A stretch of DNA of 64,000 bases from CAVQZA01 sp963718355 (GTDB lineage: Bacteria > Actinomycetota > Thermoleophilia > Gaiellales > Gaiellaceae), in the NCBI GenBank assembly GCA_963718355.1, contig CAVQZA010000007.1, forward strand, positions 1 through 64,000, in the 5' to 3' direction. The position numbers and the translations under genes are program-made. This document shows positions 8,174-16,849 of this stretch, piece by piece. The notes beneath the pieces are model-generated. The model was not told where the DNA came from and ran no database searches. It was given only the letters and a program-made list of their open reading frames with translations. Position 1 is the first letter of the stretch. Each line of letters begins with the position of its first letter.

Positions 8174-9270
8174 GCGTCGCGGAAGTCGGCATCGGCCGGA
8201 TCCTCGAGAAGGCGCTCGACGGCGAGCGGATCAGCGACGCCGAGGCGCTGGAGCTCCTCGAGTCGCGCGATGTCGTCGCGGTCGGCCGGGTCGCCGATGA
8301 GCTGCGCGCGCGCCGCACCGACCCCGAGCGCGTGACCTTCATCATCGACCGGAACCTGAACTACACGAACATCTGCGTCACCGATTGCGACTTCTGCGCC
8401 TTCTACCGGCGCCCCGGCGACATGAGCGAGGGCTACCTGCTGCCGAAGGCCGTGATCTTCAAGAAGATCGAGGAGACGCTCGCGATCGGCGGCACCGGCG
8501 TCCTGATGCAGGGCGGCCACCACCCCGACCTCGGGATCGACTACTACGAGGATCTCTTCTCGTCGATCAAGGCCAGGTATCCGATCCACCTGCACGCGCT
8601 GTCGCCGCCCGAGATCCAGCACATCTCGCGGCGCTCGAAGCTGACGGTGTGGGAGACGCTGTCGCGGCTGCGCGACTCGGGGCTCGACTCGGTGCCGGGC
8701 GGCGGCGGCGAGATCCTCGTCGACCGCGTGCGCACGATCATCGCGCCGAAGAAGACGAAGTCGGACGAGTGGCTCGACGTGATGCGCCACGCGCACCGGC
8801 TCGGGATGTCGACGACCGCGACGATGATGTACGGCCACGTCGAGACCGTCGCCGAGCGCGTCGAGCACATGCGCCGGATCCGCGAGCTCCAGGACGAGAC
8901 GCGCGGCTTCCGCGCCTTCATCTCGTGGACGTTCCAGCGCGACGGCAATCGCCTCGATGCGCAGGTCAGCGACGACCAGATGCCGACCTCGTTCGACTAC
9001 CTGCTCACCCAGGCGGTGTCGCGGATCTACCTCGACAACGTCGACCACATCCAGAGCTCGTGGGTGACGCAGGGGCTGAAGATCGGCCAGGTCGCGCTCG
9101 GCTTCGGCGCCGACGACATGGGCTCGGTGATGATCGAGGAGAACGTCGTCTCCGCGGCGGGCACGACGCATCGCACGTCCACCGAGGAGCTCGTCCACCT
9201 GATCAAGGCGCTCGGCAAGACCCCGGTGCAGCGAGACACGCTGTACCGCGAGGTCAAGGTCTGGAACTAG
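8170..9270 (+). CDS. mqnC: Dehypoxanthine futalosine cyclase (radical SAM)
   Basis: MqnC cyclises dehypoxanthine futalosine into the spiro precursor of the naphthoate ring. The 366-residue protein has the diagnostic segment NYTNICVTDCDFCAFYR, in which C69, C73 and C76 hold the 4Fe-4S cluster. GGTGVLMQGGHHPDLG and PGGGGEILVDRVR follow. It overlaps the mqnA stop by four bases and closes the quinone operon. The next gene lies on the opposite strand, seven bases after its stop. Confidence 0.95.
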   Translation: MSVAEVGIGRILEKALDGERISDAEALELLESRDVVAVGRVADELRARRTDPERVTFIIDRNLNYTNICVTDCDFCAFYRRPGDMSEGYLLPKAVIFKKIEETLAIGGTGVLMQGGHHPDLGIDYYEDLFSSIKARYPIHLHALSPPEIQHISRRSKLTVWETLSRLRDSGLDSVPGGGGEILVDRVRTIIAPKKTKSDEWLDVMRHAHRLGMSTTATMMYGHVETVAERVEHMRRIRELQDETRGFRAFISWTFQRDGNRLDAQVSDDQMPTSFDYLLTQAVSRIYLDNVDHIQSSWVTQGLKIGQVALGFGADDMGSVMIEENVVSAAGTTHRTSTEELVHLIKALGKTPVQRDTLYREVKVWN

Positions 9271-9276
9271 ACCGGC

Positions 9277-10323
9277 CTACTTCTTCTTGCGCGGCGGCAC
9301 GATGACGTGGATCACCGGGCCGAACGATGGGCCGGTCGACTCGAACACGCAGCCCTTCACCGCGGTCGAGCCGGGCTCGGAGCACGAGTTGCTGATGTAC
9401 GAGAAGACGTGCGCAAAGATGTAGAGCGAGCTCGTGATCGGTTTCGTGAAGCTGAACGAGCCGTCGCCCTTCGTCTTCGCGACTCCGATCTCCTTCCACG
9501 AGTCGAAGCTGTTCTTCGGGCCGCCGAGGAACCGGACGTTGATGCCGGCGCGCGGCCTGCCGGCTTCGTTGACCTTGCCGCTGAGGGTCACCTTGGTCTT
9601 CGTCTTGCTGAGCGCCCACTTGAGCGAGAAGAGCTTCGGGAGCCCGACCAGCGAGCGCGCCTCGGCCGTCTGGGTCGGGTCGGAAGTAGTCGTCCCCGCC
9701 GTGAAGGGCGTGTCGAAGAGGCGCCAGGTGTAGGTGCCGGGCGCGGCCGGGTTGGTGAAGACGCTCGTGAAGTCGAGGTCCGCCTCGAGCAGGCGCAGGC
9801 CGCCGGGCGCGCCGCCGAGCGCCGCCGGGACGTCGGGCGCTGCGAGGCAGGCCTGGATCTTGAAGCCGCCGAGCGTGCTTTCGGACGTGCCCGTCGGGTC
9901 GACGTAGAGCGGGACGGGGATCGTGACCCCCGACGCGGTCAGGTTCGCGACGAAGACGGCCGCGTGAAGCCCGGGCGCGCAGGTGTTGCCGAAGTACTTG
10001 GCCGGGTCGTCGGCGACGATGTCTCCGTCCGCTTCGATCGCGCTCGTGGAGCTGCCGAGCGTGACCCCGGCCGCCACCGAGCCGACCTTCGTTCCGGGGG
10101 CCTGGCCGACGGTCACGCCGTAGCCCTTGGGCGCGTAGAGGATGAGCGAGGCCGCGGCAGGGCCTGTCTGCGGGACGACGACATCGAGCTCTGTTTCGGC
10201 GCCACGCCCGAGTGCCGTGTCGTAGGCGACCGTATAGAGCTCGGCCGTGGCCGCGAACGCGGGGGCCGCTGTTCCCAGGGCTGCGCCGAGTGCCAACGCC
10301 ACGAGTAGCACGAACCTCGCCAT
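9277..10323 (-). CDS. Exported protein of unknown function with an Ig-like region
   Basis: I do not recognise the family. The 348-residue product begins with a clear signal peptide (MARFVLLVALALGAALG, cleavage probably after APAFA near residue 24). The mature part contains several cysteines and a stretch around residues 235-330 (TLSGKVNEAGRPRAGINVRF followed by GDGSFSFTKPI) that resembles carboxypeptidase-regulatory or Ig-like beta-sandwich domains. The tail is basic (PPRKKK). The ATG at 10323 is preferred over an upstream GTG at 10389 because it has AAAGGGAG at a good distance and starts the signal peptide. It is divergent from the exported protein at 10451, with 127 bases between them. Confidence 0.75.
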   Translation of the reverse strand: MARFVLLVALALGAALGTAAPAFAATAELYTVAYDTALGRGAETELDVVVPQTGPAAASLILYAPKGYGVTVGQAPGTKVGSVAAGVTLGSSTSAIEADGDIVADDPAKYFGNTCAPGLHAAVFVANLTASGVTIPVPLYVDPTGTSESTLGGFKIQACLAAPDVPAALGGAPGGLRLLEADLDFTSVFTNPAAPGTYTWRLFDTPFTAGTTTSDPTQTAEARSLVGLPKLFSLKWALSKTKTKVTLSGKVNEAGRPRAGINVRFLGGPKNSFDSWKEIGVAKTKGDGSFSFTKPITSSLYIFAHVFSYISNSCSEPGSTAVKGCVFESTGPSFGPVIHVIVPPRKKK

Positions 10324-10450
10324 GATTCCGCGCGCTCCCTTTCGCCTGCTGACTACCGGCAGCGTGGCACACGTGAGGCTGGGGCACAACCCTCGTTTCG
10401 GTTTGTCGTCTCAACGTAAGAGGCCGAAGGCTCCCGGGGCCGGAAGCCGA

Positions 10451-12196
10451 ATGTCCTCACGGATGAGACTCTTTGCCGCCACCTGCGTCGTCGCGTGCGC
10501 CGCCACCGCGTCGGCCGGCGCCGCCCTGCGCCAGAGCGCGCCCGTCACCCAGCTGATGCCGGGCGTCTCCTACCAGCGCCAGGTGACGTTCACCCCGCGC
10601 GGCCCCGTCGTCCTGAACGTCGTGACCGGGCCGCGGCCGGGTGGGCTCTACGCGCTCAAGCCGGTGCTCTCGAACAACGCGCTGATCGGGCGAGCCAGGC
10701 TCACCGACATGGAGAAGGGCGTTTCGACGCAGGCGACGGCGGTCGGAGTCAACGGCGATCTCTTCACGCTCGCGACCGGGATCCCGAGCGGCGTCCTGAT
10801 GCGCGGCGGCGTCCTCGACAGCCCGCCGGTCTCCAAGCGCTCGAGCGTCGGGATCGGCGCCGACGGCTCGCTCCACGTCGACCGGATCGCCTACAGCGGC
10901 TACTGGAAGGGCTCTGGCTCGCGGCGGCCCGTCCTCCTCAACCAGCCGGCGACGACGCAGGGCGTGACGACGCTCTACACCTCAGCGTTCGGGCCGACGA
11001 CTCCGATCGAGAAGGTCTCGGTGCTCGAGGCGACCCTGGGCCAGTTCCCGCCGTCCGCGCCGAACACCGACCTCGGCGGCAACGTGACGGCGACCTCTCC
11101 GGCAGGCGGCGTGCCGATTCCGCCGGGCGGCGCCGTCCTCGTCGCGCGCGGCGGCCAGACGACGTTCCTCGCCGCCGAGGCGCCGGTCGGCGGCCAGGTC
11201 ATCGTGCACCTGACGCTGACGCCGAACTGGGCCGGGATCAGCGATGCGATCGGCGGCGGGCCGGTGCTCGTCCGCAACGGCAAGGCGGTGTTCCGCGCCA
11301 ACGAGCTCTTTGCGACCAACACGCTCGCGACGCGAGCGCCGCGCACCGCGGTTGCTCAGCTCGCCGACGGCCGCATCGTCCTCGTCGCGGTTGACGGCGG
11401 CGAGGCCGGCTACAGCATCGGCATGACGAGCTTCGAGCTGGCGCTCGCGCTGCAGCACCTCGGCGCAGTTCAGGCCTCGGGCCTCGACGGCGGCGCCTCG
11501 ACGGCCATGGCCTTCGACGGCACGCTCCTGAATCGGCCTTCCGGTGCGGAGCGCTCGGTATCCGACGCGCTGATGCTCCTCTATACGGGTGTGTATGCGC
11601 CGCCGCCGGGCGCGCCGGTGCTCTCACCCAACAACGACGGCTACGCCGACGTCGAGCCGCTGGCCTACAAGGTCGTGCGCCCCTCCACGGTGACGGCGAG
11701 CCTCGTCGGCCCCGACGGCGTCGCGCGGCCGCTCGACTCGGGCGCGAAGGCGCCCGGCACCTACACGTTCACGTGGAACGCGCTCCGCGCGGACGGCTCG
11801 CCGGAGCAGGAAGGCAAGTGGAAGCTCTCCGTCACGGCGGTCGACGACCAGGGCGCGAGCTCGACCGTCGAGCAGCCGTTCTCGGTCAACGACACGATCG
11901 GCTTCCTCAAGGCGCCGGCGACGGCGACCGTGAAGGCGGGACAGCCGGCGCTCACGGCCACCTACACGCTGGCGCGGGCGGCAACGGTCACCGGCACGGT
12001 CCGCACCGGCGCGGGAATCGTGGTCGCCACCGTGCGCTCCGGCAAGCTCGGAACGGGGACGCAGAGCCTCGTCTGGGACGGCCGCAACGACGACGGCAAG
12101 CTCGCGTTCCCGGGGCGCTACACGCTGGTCGTCTCCGCGGTCAACGAGCTCGGCCGCAGCGACCTCTCGCAGGCCTTCACGGCGCACCGCGGTTAG
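10451..12196 (+). CDS. Exported phosphodiester glycosidase (NAGPA-like) with FlgD-type Ig domain
   Basis: The 581-residue product starts with a signal peptide (MRLFAATCVVACAATASAGA). A NAGPA/DUF2233 catalytic domain follows, recognisable by AVGVNGDLF near residue 100 and the hallmark GLDGGASTAMAF near 344. Members of this family cleave sugar phosphodiester bonds, for example in cell-wall glycopolymers. The C-terminal 200 residues contain beta-rich repeats, the last with LVWDGRNDDGKLAFPGRYTLVV, typical of FlgD-like Ig domains. ATG at 10451 was chosen; ATG 10463 would also keep the signal peptide. It probably acts outside the membrane on envelope polymers. The substrate is unknown. Confidence 0.82.
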   Translation: MSSRMRLFAATCVVACAATASAGAALRQSAPVTQLMPGVSYQRQVTFTPRGPVVLNVVTGPRPGGLYALKPVLSNNALIGRARLTDMEKGVSTQATAVGVNGDLFTLATGIPSGVLMRGGVLDSPPVSKRSSVGIGADGSLHVDRIAYSGYWKGSGSRRPVLLNQPATTQGVTTLYTSAFGPTTPIEKVSVLEATLGQFPPSAPNTDLGGNVTATSPAGGVPIPPGGAVLVARGGQTTFLAAEAPVGGQVIVHLTLTPNWAGISDAIGGGPVLVRNGKAVFRANELFATNTLATRAPRTAVAQLADGRIVLVAVDGGEAGYSIGMTSFELALALQHLGAVQASGLDGGASTAMAFDGTLLNRPSGAERSVSDALMLLYTGVYAPPPGAPVLSPNNDGYADVEPLAYKVVRPSTVTASLVGPDGVARPLDSGAKAPGTYTFTWNALRADGSPEQEGKWKLSVTAVDDQGASSTVEQPFSVNDTIGFLKAPATATVKAGQPALTATYTLARAATVTGTVRTGAGIVVATVRSGKLGTGTQSLVWDGRNDDGKLAFPGRYTLVVSAVNELGRSDLSQAFTAHRG

Positions 12197-12206
12197 AGTC
12201 GCGCTC

Positions 12207-12854
12207 GTGCTCGCGAGCGTCACCGGCCAGCTCACCTCGGCGATCGGGAACCACGGCGTCTACGCGGTGTTTCTGCTGATGGCGATCGACGCGGTCTTCC
12301 CTGCGGCGAGCGAGGTCGTAATGCTCTACGCGGGCGCGCTCGCCTCGGGCGCCTTCGCGGGCGAGCAGGTCGTGCTCTTCGGCAAGACGATCTCGTCGGG
12401 GTTCTGGGCCTTCGTGGTGATGGTGCTCGCCGGCACGCTCGGCTACACGCTCGGTGCGGTCGGCGGCTGGGCGATCGGGATCAAAGGCGGGCGCCCGTAC
12501 CTCGAGCGCCACGGCCGCTGGCTGCACCTCGCGCCGCCGCAGCTCGAGAAGGCGGAGCGCTGGTTCGACCGCTGGGGCGACTGGTCGGTGTTCGTCGGCC
12601 GGATCGTGCCGATCGCCCGCTCGTTCATCTCGATCCCGGCCGGCGTCTTCCGGATGCGGCTGCGCCCGTACACGTGGCTCACGCTCGCGGGCTCGACGAT
12701 CTGGTGCCTCGTTTTCGCCGGTGCCGGCTATGCGCTCGGCGACAACTACGCGAAGTTCGACAAGGCGTTCCGCTATGTCGACTACCTGGTCGTCGTCGCG
12801 GTCGTCGCGCTGGTCGCGACTTGGATCTGGCGACGGCGCCGCTCTAGCGGTTGA
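12207..12854 (+). CDS. DedA-family membrane protein
   Basis: This 215-residue integral membrane protein has the DedA/SNARE-associated core: FLLMAIDAVFPAASEVVMLYAG near the N-terminus, then RWGDWSVFVGRIVPIARSFI and IPAGVFRMRL, which match the F-x-G-R-x-x-P-x-x-R and PAG motifs of the family. Some family members flip undecaprenyl phosphate or phospholipids across the membrane; which substrate applies here is not visible. GTG at 12207 follows the glycosidase stop by ten bases, suggesting cotranscription. Its last eleven bases overlap the convergent aldo/keto reductase gene. Confidence 0.88.
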   Translation: MLASVTGQLTSAIGNHGVYAVFLLMAIDAVFPAASEVVMLYAGALASGAFAGEQVVLFGKTISSGFWAFVVMVLAGTLGYTLGAVGGWAIGIKGGRPYLERHGRWLHLAPPQLEKAERWFDRWGDWSVFVGRIVPIARSFISIPAGVFRMRLRPYTWLTLAGSTIWCLVFAGAGYALGDNYAKFDKAFRYVDYLVVVAVVALVATWIWRRRRSSG

Positions 12855-13818
12855 CCGTGCTCATGTCCGGGTAGCGGTCGCCGGCCGTCGCTCCGCGCGG
12901 TGCCGCCTCGTCGAGCCGGGCCAGGTCTGACGGCGTCAGCTCGATCGTGGCCGCGGCGACGTTCTCCTCGAGGTAGGTGCGCCGCTTCGTGCCGGGGATC
13001 GGGACGATGTCCGGTCCCTGGTTCAGCACCCACGCGAGCGCCAGCTGGCCCGGAGTGACGCCCTTCTCGGCGGCGATGTCGTTCACGCGCTCGACGAGCT
13101 CGAGGTTCCGGGCGAAGTTCTCGCCCTGAAGACGAGGCGAGTGGCGGCGAAAGTCGTCCTCGTCGAGATCGTCGACCGAGCGGATCCGGCCCGTGAGGAA
13201 CCCGCGTCCGAGCGGGCTGTAGGCGACGAGTCCGATCCCTAGCTCGCGCAGAGCCGCGAGGTGCTCGTCCTCGGGGTCGCGCGACCAGAGCGAGTACTCG
13301 CTTTGGAGTGCGCTGATCGGATGGACGGCATGCGCACGGCGGATCGTGGCCACGCCCGCTTCGGACAGGCCGAGGTAGCGCACCTTGCCCTCGGCGACGA
13401 GGTCGCCCATCGCGCCGACGGTCTCCTCGATCGGCACGGTCATATCGACGCGGTGCTGGTAGTAGAGGTCGATGTGCTCGACGCCGAGGCGACGCAGCGA
13501 CGCCTCACAGGCGCTCTTCACGTACTCGGCGCTGCCTGAGATGCGGCGGTCGGCGCCCTCGCGCACGATCCCGAACTTCGTCGCGAGCACGACCTCGTCA
13601 CGGCGCCCGGCGATCGCGCGGCCGACGAGCTCCTCGTTGAGGTGTGGCCCGTACATGTCGGCCGTGTCCAGGAAGCTCACGCCGAGCTCGAGCGCGCGGT
13701 GAATCGTCGCGATCGACTCCGTTTCGTCGCGGGCGCCGTAGAACTCGGACATGCCCATACAGCCGAGCCCCATGGCGGAGACGACGAGACCCTGCGTGCC
13801 GAGCGAGCGCTGCTCCAC
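12844..13818 (-). CDS. Aldo/keto reductase
   Basis: This 324-residue NADPH-dependent oxidoreductase has the full catalytic tetrad of the family: D51 and Y56 (DTADMY), K81 (LATKFG) and H122 (YYQHRVD). The C-terminal cofactor-binding stretch PIPGTKRRTYLEENVAA is also present. It resembles the subgroup that includes plant-type AKR13 and YghZ-like enzymes that reduce aldehydes; the physiological substrate cannot be told. GTG at 13818 starts the protein at the expected point, although no strong Shine-Dalgarno is seen. It is divergent from the DegT aminotransferase with a 58-base gap. Confidence 0.9.
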   Translation of the reverse strand: MEQRSLGTQGLVVSAMGLGCMGMSEFYGARDETESIATIHRALELGVSFLDTADMYGPHLNEELVGRAIAGRRDEVVLATKFGIVREGADRRISGSAEYVKSACEASLRRLGVEHIDLYYQHRVDMTVPIEETVGAMGDLVAEGKVRYLGLSEAGVATIRRAHAVHPISALQSEYSLWSRDPEDEHLAALRELGIGLVAYSPLGRGFLTGRIRSVDDLDEDDFRRHSPRLQGENFARNLELVERVNDIAAEKGVTPGQLALAWVLNQGPDIVPIPGTKRRTYLEENVAAATIELTPSDLARLDEAAPRGATAGDRYPDMSTVNR

Positions 13819-13852
13819 AGGAAGACGGTAACAGAGGGGGAATTCGTCCAGA

Positions 13853-13867
13853 GCCAGCTAAACTGGC
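13853..13867 (+). promoter_or_regulatory. Inverted repeat over a probable -10 box
   Basis: The arms GCCAG and CTGGC (five bases each, perfect) flank ctaaa. TAAACT at 13859-13864 could be the -10 box of the DegT gene, whose ATG is at 13877. A dyad covering a -10 element may be an operator, but the arms are short and could be chance. Confidence 0.3.
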
Positions 13868-13876
13868 CCTGCGCCC

Positions 13877-14953
13877 ATGATCCCCCTCATCGACGTCAAG
13901 GCGCAGTACGCGCGTCTCATCCCGGAGCTCAAACAGGCCTACGCCGAGGTTCTGGAGAGCGGCCAGTTCATCTTCGGGCCGAACACGAAGGCGTTCGAGG
14001 CCGAGGCGGCCGACTTTCTCCATGTGCCCGAGACGATCGGAGTCGGCAACGGCACCGATGCGCTCGTGATCGCGCTCGACGCGATGGGTGTCGGCCCGGG
14101 TGACGAGGTGATCTGCCCTGCGTTCACGTTCTACGCGACCGCCGAGTCGATCGCCCGGCGCGGCGCGATCCCGGTCTTCGCGGAGGTCGAGGCCGAGACG
14201 ATGAACCTGGACGTGGAGGACACGGCTACACGGATCACGGCGAAGACGAAGGCGATCATCCCCGTCCACCTCTTCGGCCGACCCGCGCCGCTCGCGGAGC
14301 TGGCCGAGCTCGGTCTACCGCTGCTCGAGGATGCCGCCCAGGCGTTCGGCTCGCCCGACATCGCGACCACCGGGATCGCGTCGACCTTCAGCTTCTTCCC
14401 GACCAAGAATCTCTTCGGGCTGGGCGACGGCGGCCTGATCGCGAGCAACGACGCCGAGCTCGCCGAGCGGATGCGGATGCTGCGCTTCCACGGCTCGAAG
14501 GCCAAGAAGACGTTCGAGTACGTCGGCTACAACTCGCGCCTCGACGAGGTCCAGGCCGCGGCGCTGCGGATCTTCCTGCGCGAGCTCGACCGCTGGACGC
14601 GCGAGCGCCGCGAGGCCGCCGACCGCTATCGCGAGCTCGGGCTCGGCGACCTCGTCGAGACGCCCACCGACGAGCCGGGGCACGTCTACCACCTCTTCGT
14701 CTGCCGCTCGCCGCAGCGCGACGCGATCCAGGCCGCGCTCGCCGAGCGCGAGATCGCGACCGCCCACTACTACCTGCCGCCGCTCCACCTCCAGCCCGCG
14801 CTCGCCTACCTCGGCTACAGGGAGGGCTCGTTGCCGGTGACCGAGCAGCTGGCCCGCGACAACTTCTCGCTCCCGCTCTGGGCCGGGATCGACGCCGACA
14901 CGCAGGAGCAGGTCGCCGACGCCGTGCGCGCCGCGGTCGCCGTGCCCGCGTGA
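13877..14953 (+). CDS. DegT/DnrJ/EryC1-type sugar aminotransferase (PglE-like)
   Basis: This 358-residue PLP enzyme transfers an amino group to a nucleotide-linked keto-sugar. K177 in FSFFPTKNLFGLGDGG is the PLP-binding lysine, preceded by EDAAQAFG with the conserved PLP-contacting aspartate; NGTDAL near residue 58 binds the phosphate. The stop overlaps the GTG start of a PglF/CapD-type dehydratase by four bases. The pair would make a 4-amino-4,6-dideoxy sugar: the dehydratase supplies the 4-keto sugar and this enzyme aminates it, as in bacillosamine synthesis. It is one of three DegT genes in the window. Confidence 0.9.
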   Translation: MIPLIDVKAQYARLIPELKQAYAEVLESGQFIFGPNTKAFEAEAADFLHVPETIGVGNGTDALVIALDAMGVGPGDEVICPAFTFYATAESIARRGAIPVFAEVEAETMNLDVEDTATRITAKTKAIIPVHLFGRPAPLAELAELGLPLLEDAAQAFGSPDIATTGIASTFSFFPTKNLFGLGDGGLIASNDAELAERMRMLRFHGSKAKKTFEYVGYNSRLDEVQAAALRIFLRELDRWTRERREAADRYRELGLGDLVETPTDEPGHVYHLFVCRSPQRDAIQAALAEREIATAHYYLPPLHLQPALAYLGYREGSLPVTEQLARDNFSLPLWAGIDADTQEQVADAVRAAVAVPA

Positions 14954-16809
14954 TCAACCGGCACCGGATCTGGAATCTCGCCGCCGACGGCTTCCTCGTC
15001 GCGGCCGCGTGGTACCTCGCGTTCCAGCTCCGGTTCGACCACGGCGTTCCGATCTACTACCGGACGCTGTTCGAGCGGACGATTGCGCCGGTCGTGGCGA
15101 TCAACCTCCTCGTCTTCCTCGCGTTCGGCTTCTACAACCGCTGGTGGCGCTACGTCTCCACTCGAGACATGTGGGTGATCGCGCGCGGTGTGCTCGTCGC
15201 ATGCCTCGTCGCGGACATCACCGTGTACTTCCTCTCGCCTGTGCACAACGTGCGCCTGCCGCGGTCGATCGCGGTGCTCGACTTCCTGCTCACGCTGGCA
15301 TTCATCACCGGCTCGCGGCTCGTGGCGCGGTCGATCATCGAGCGGCCGCAGGCGCGGAACGTGATCGCGCGTGGCAAAGAGGTGATCGTCGTCGGCGCGG
15401 GCGACGCGGCGCGGCTGATCGTCCGCGAGATGCTGCGGACTCCGGCCGTCGGGTACACGCCGATCGGCCTGATCGACGACGACCCGCGCAAGCACAACCT
15501 CCGGCTCGAGGGGATCCGGGTGCTCGGCACGATCGACGAGCTGCCCCACGTGCTGCGCGACAACAAGCCGGACGAGATCCTGATCGCGATCCCGTCGGCG
15601 CCGGGCGAGCTGCGCCAGCGCGTCGTCGACGTCGCCGGCAGCGTGCCGGTGAAGACGCTGCCCGGCCTGCACGAGCTGATCGCGGGCGACGTCAACCTCG
15701 CGCTGCAGATCCGGCCGATTCAGGTCGAGGACGTGCTCGGGCGCCAGCCGGTCGAGGTCGACCTCGGCGCGATCGCCGAGTACCTCGCAGGCGAGACGGT
15801 GCTCGTCACAGGCGCGGGCGGCTCGATCGGCTCGGAGCTCTGCCGTCAGATCGCGCGGATGGGCCCGGCGCGGATCGTGCTCGTCGACCAGGCCGAGACG
15901 CCGCTGTTCGAGATCGAGCGCGAGCTCGTGGACGAGCGCGGCTTCTCCGCGGTCGCGCCGGTGCTGGCCAACGTCGGGAACCGCGCCAAGATGCGCCAGG
16001 TCTTCGAGCGCTACACGCCCTCCGTCGTCTTCCACGCCGCCGCCTACAAGCACGTGCCGCTGATGGAGGCGAACCCGATCGAGTCGGTGCGCAACAACGT
16101 GCTCGGGACGCGGACGATCGCCGAGGTCGCCGCCGAGTTCGGCGCGAGCCGCTTCGTGCTCGTCTCCACCGACAAGGCCGTGAACCCGAAGACCGTGATG
16201 GGCCAGTCGAAGGCGGTGTGCGAGTGGATCATCGAGTCGCTCGGCCACCGCTCCGACCTGCCGACGCGCTTCGTGGCCGTCCGTTTCGGCAATGTCCTCA
16301 ACTCCTCCGGCAGCGTGATCCCGATCTTCCGCCGCCAGATCGAGCACGGCGGGCCGGTCACGGTGACGCATCCCGAGATGACGCGCTACTTCATGACGAT
16401 TCCGGAGGCCGTGTCGCTCGTCGTGCAGGCCGGCGCGATCGGCGGGCGCGGCCAGGTCTTCGTCCTGGACATGGGCGAGCCGGTCGCGATCATCGACCTC
16501 GCCGAAAAGATGATCCGCCTCTCTGGCCGCGAGCCGAATCAGGACATCGACATCGAGATCGTCGGCCCGCGGCCGGGCGAGAAGCTGCACGAGGAGCTGT
16601 GGGGCGAGGGCGAGACGGTCAAGCCGACCGTGCACGCGAAGATCTCCCGCGCGACCCGGCCCGAGATCGATGCGGCCTGGCTCGCCGATGAGCTGGGCGT
16701 GCTCGAGCAGCTCGTCGATGCGGGTGACACGCTCGAGGTTGTCGCCCGGCTTGGTGCGATCGTGCGCGAGCCGCGCCGCGCCGGGGTTCTGGAAGACACG
16801 TTGCACTGA
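14950..16809 (+). CDS. Membrane nucleotide-sugar 4,6-dehydratase (PglF/CapD/WbpM type)
   Basis: The 619-residue protein has four membrane helices in its first 120 residues, a Rossmann-like CoA-binding region (VIVVGAGDAARLIVREML) and then the SDR catalytic domain beginning TGAGGSIGSELCRQI near residue 285. STDKAVNPKTVMGQSKA near 417 carries the S-x-D-K and M-x-x-S-K residues that mark long-type UDP-GlcNAc 4,6-dehydratases. This enzyme converts UDP-GlcNAc to the 4-keto-6-deoxy sugar at the membrane. It is translationally coupled to the upstream DegT aminotransferase, supporting diamino- or amino-dideoxy sugar synthesis for a surface glycan. Confidence 0.9.
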   Translation: MINRHRIWNLAADGFLVAAAWYLAFQLRFDHGVPIYYRTLFERTIAPVVAINLLVFLAFGFYNRWWRYVSTRDMWVIARGVLVACLVADITVYFLSPVHNVRLPRSIAVLDFLLTLAFITGSRLVARSIIERPQARNVIARGKEVIVVGAGDAARLIVREMLRTPAVGYTPIGLIDDDPRKHNLRLEGIRVLGTIDELPHVLRDNKPDEILIAIPSAPGELRQRVVDVAGSVPVKTLPGLHELIAGDVNLALQIRPIQVEDVLGRQPVEVDLGAIAEYLAGETVLVTGAGGSIGSELCRQIARMGPARIVLVDQAETPLFEIERELVDERGFSAVAPVLANVGNRAKMRQVFERYTPSVVFHAAAYKHVPLMEANPIESVRNNVLGTRTIAEVAAEFGASRFVLVSTDKAVNPKTVMGQSKAVCEWIIESLGHRSDLPTRFVAVRFGNVLNSSGSVIPIFRRQIEHGGPVTVTHPEMTRYFMTIPEAVSLVVQAGAIGGRGQVFVLDMGEPVAIIDLAEKMIRLSGREPNQDIDIEIVGPRPGEKLHEELWGEGETVKPTVHAKISRATRPEIDAAWLADELGVLEQLVDAGDTLEVVARLGAIVREPRRAGVLEDTLH

Positions 16810-16849
16810 CGGCACAGTCGCCGGCCGCCGCGGCCGGTACGGTGAGTCG

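Noticed and set aside
13877..13940. Aldo/keto reductase and DegT genes as one functional unit
   Set aside because: They are divergently oriented with separate promoters; proximity alone is not enough.
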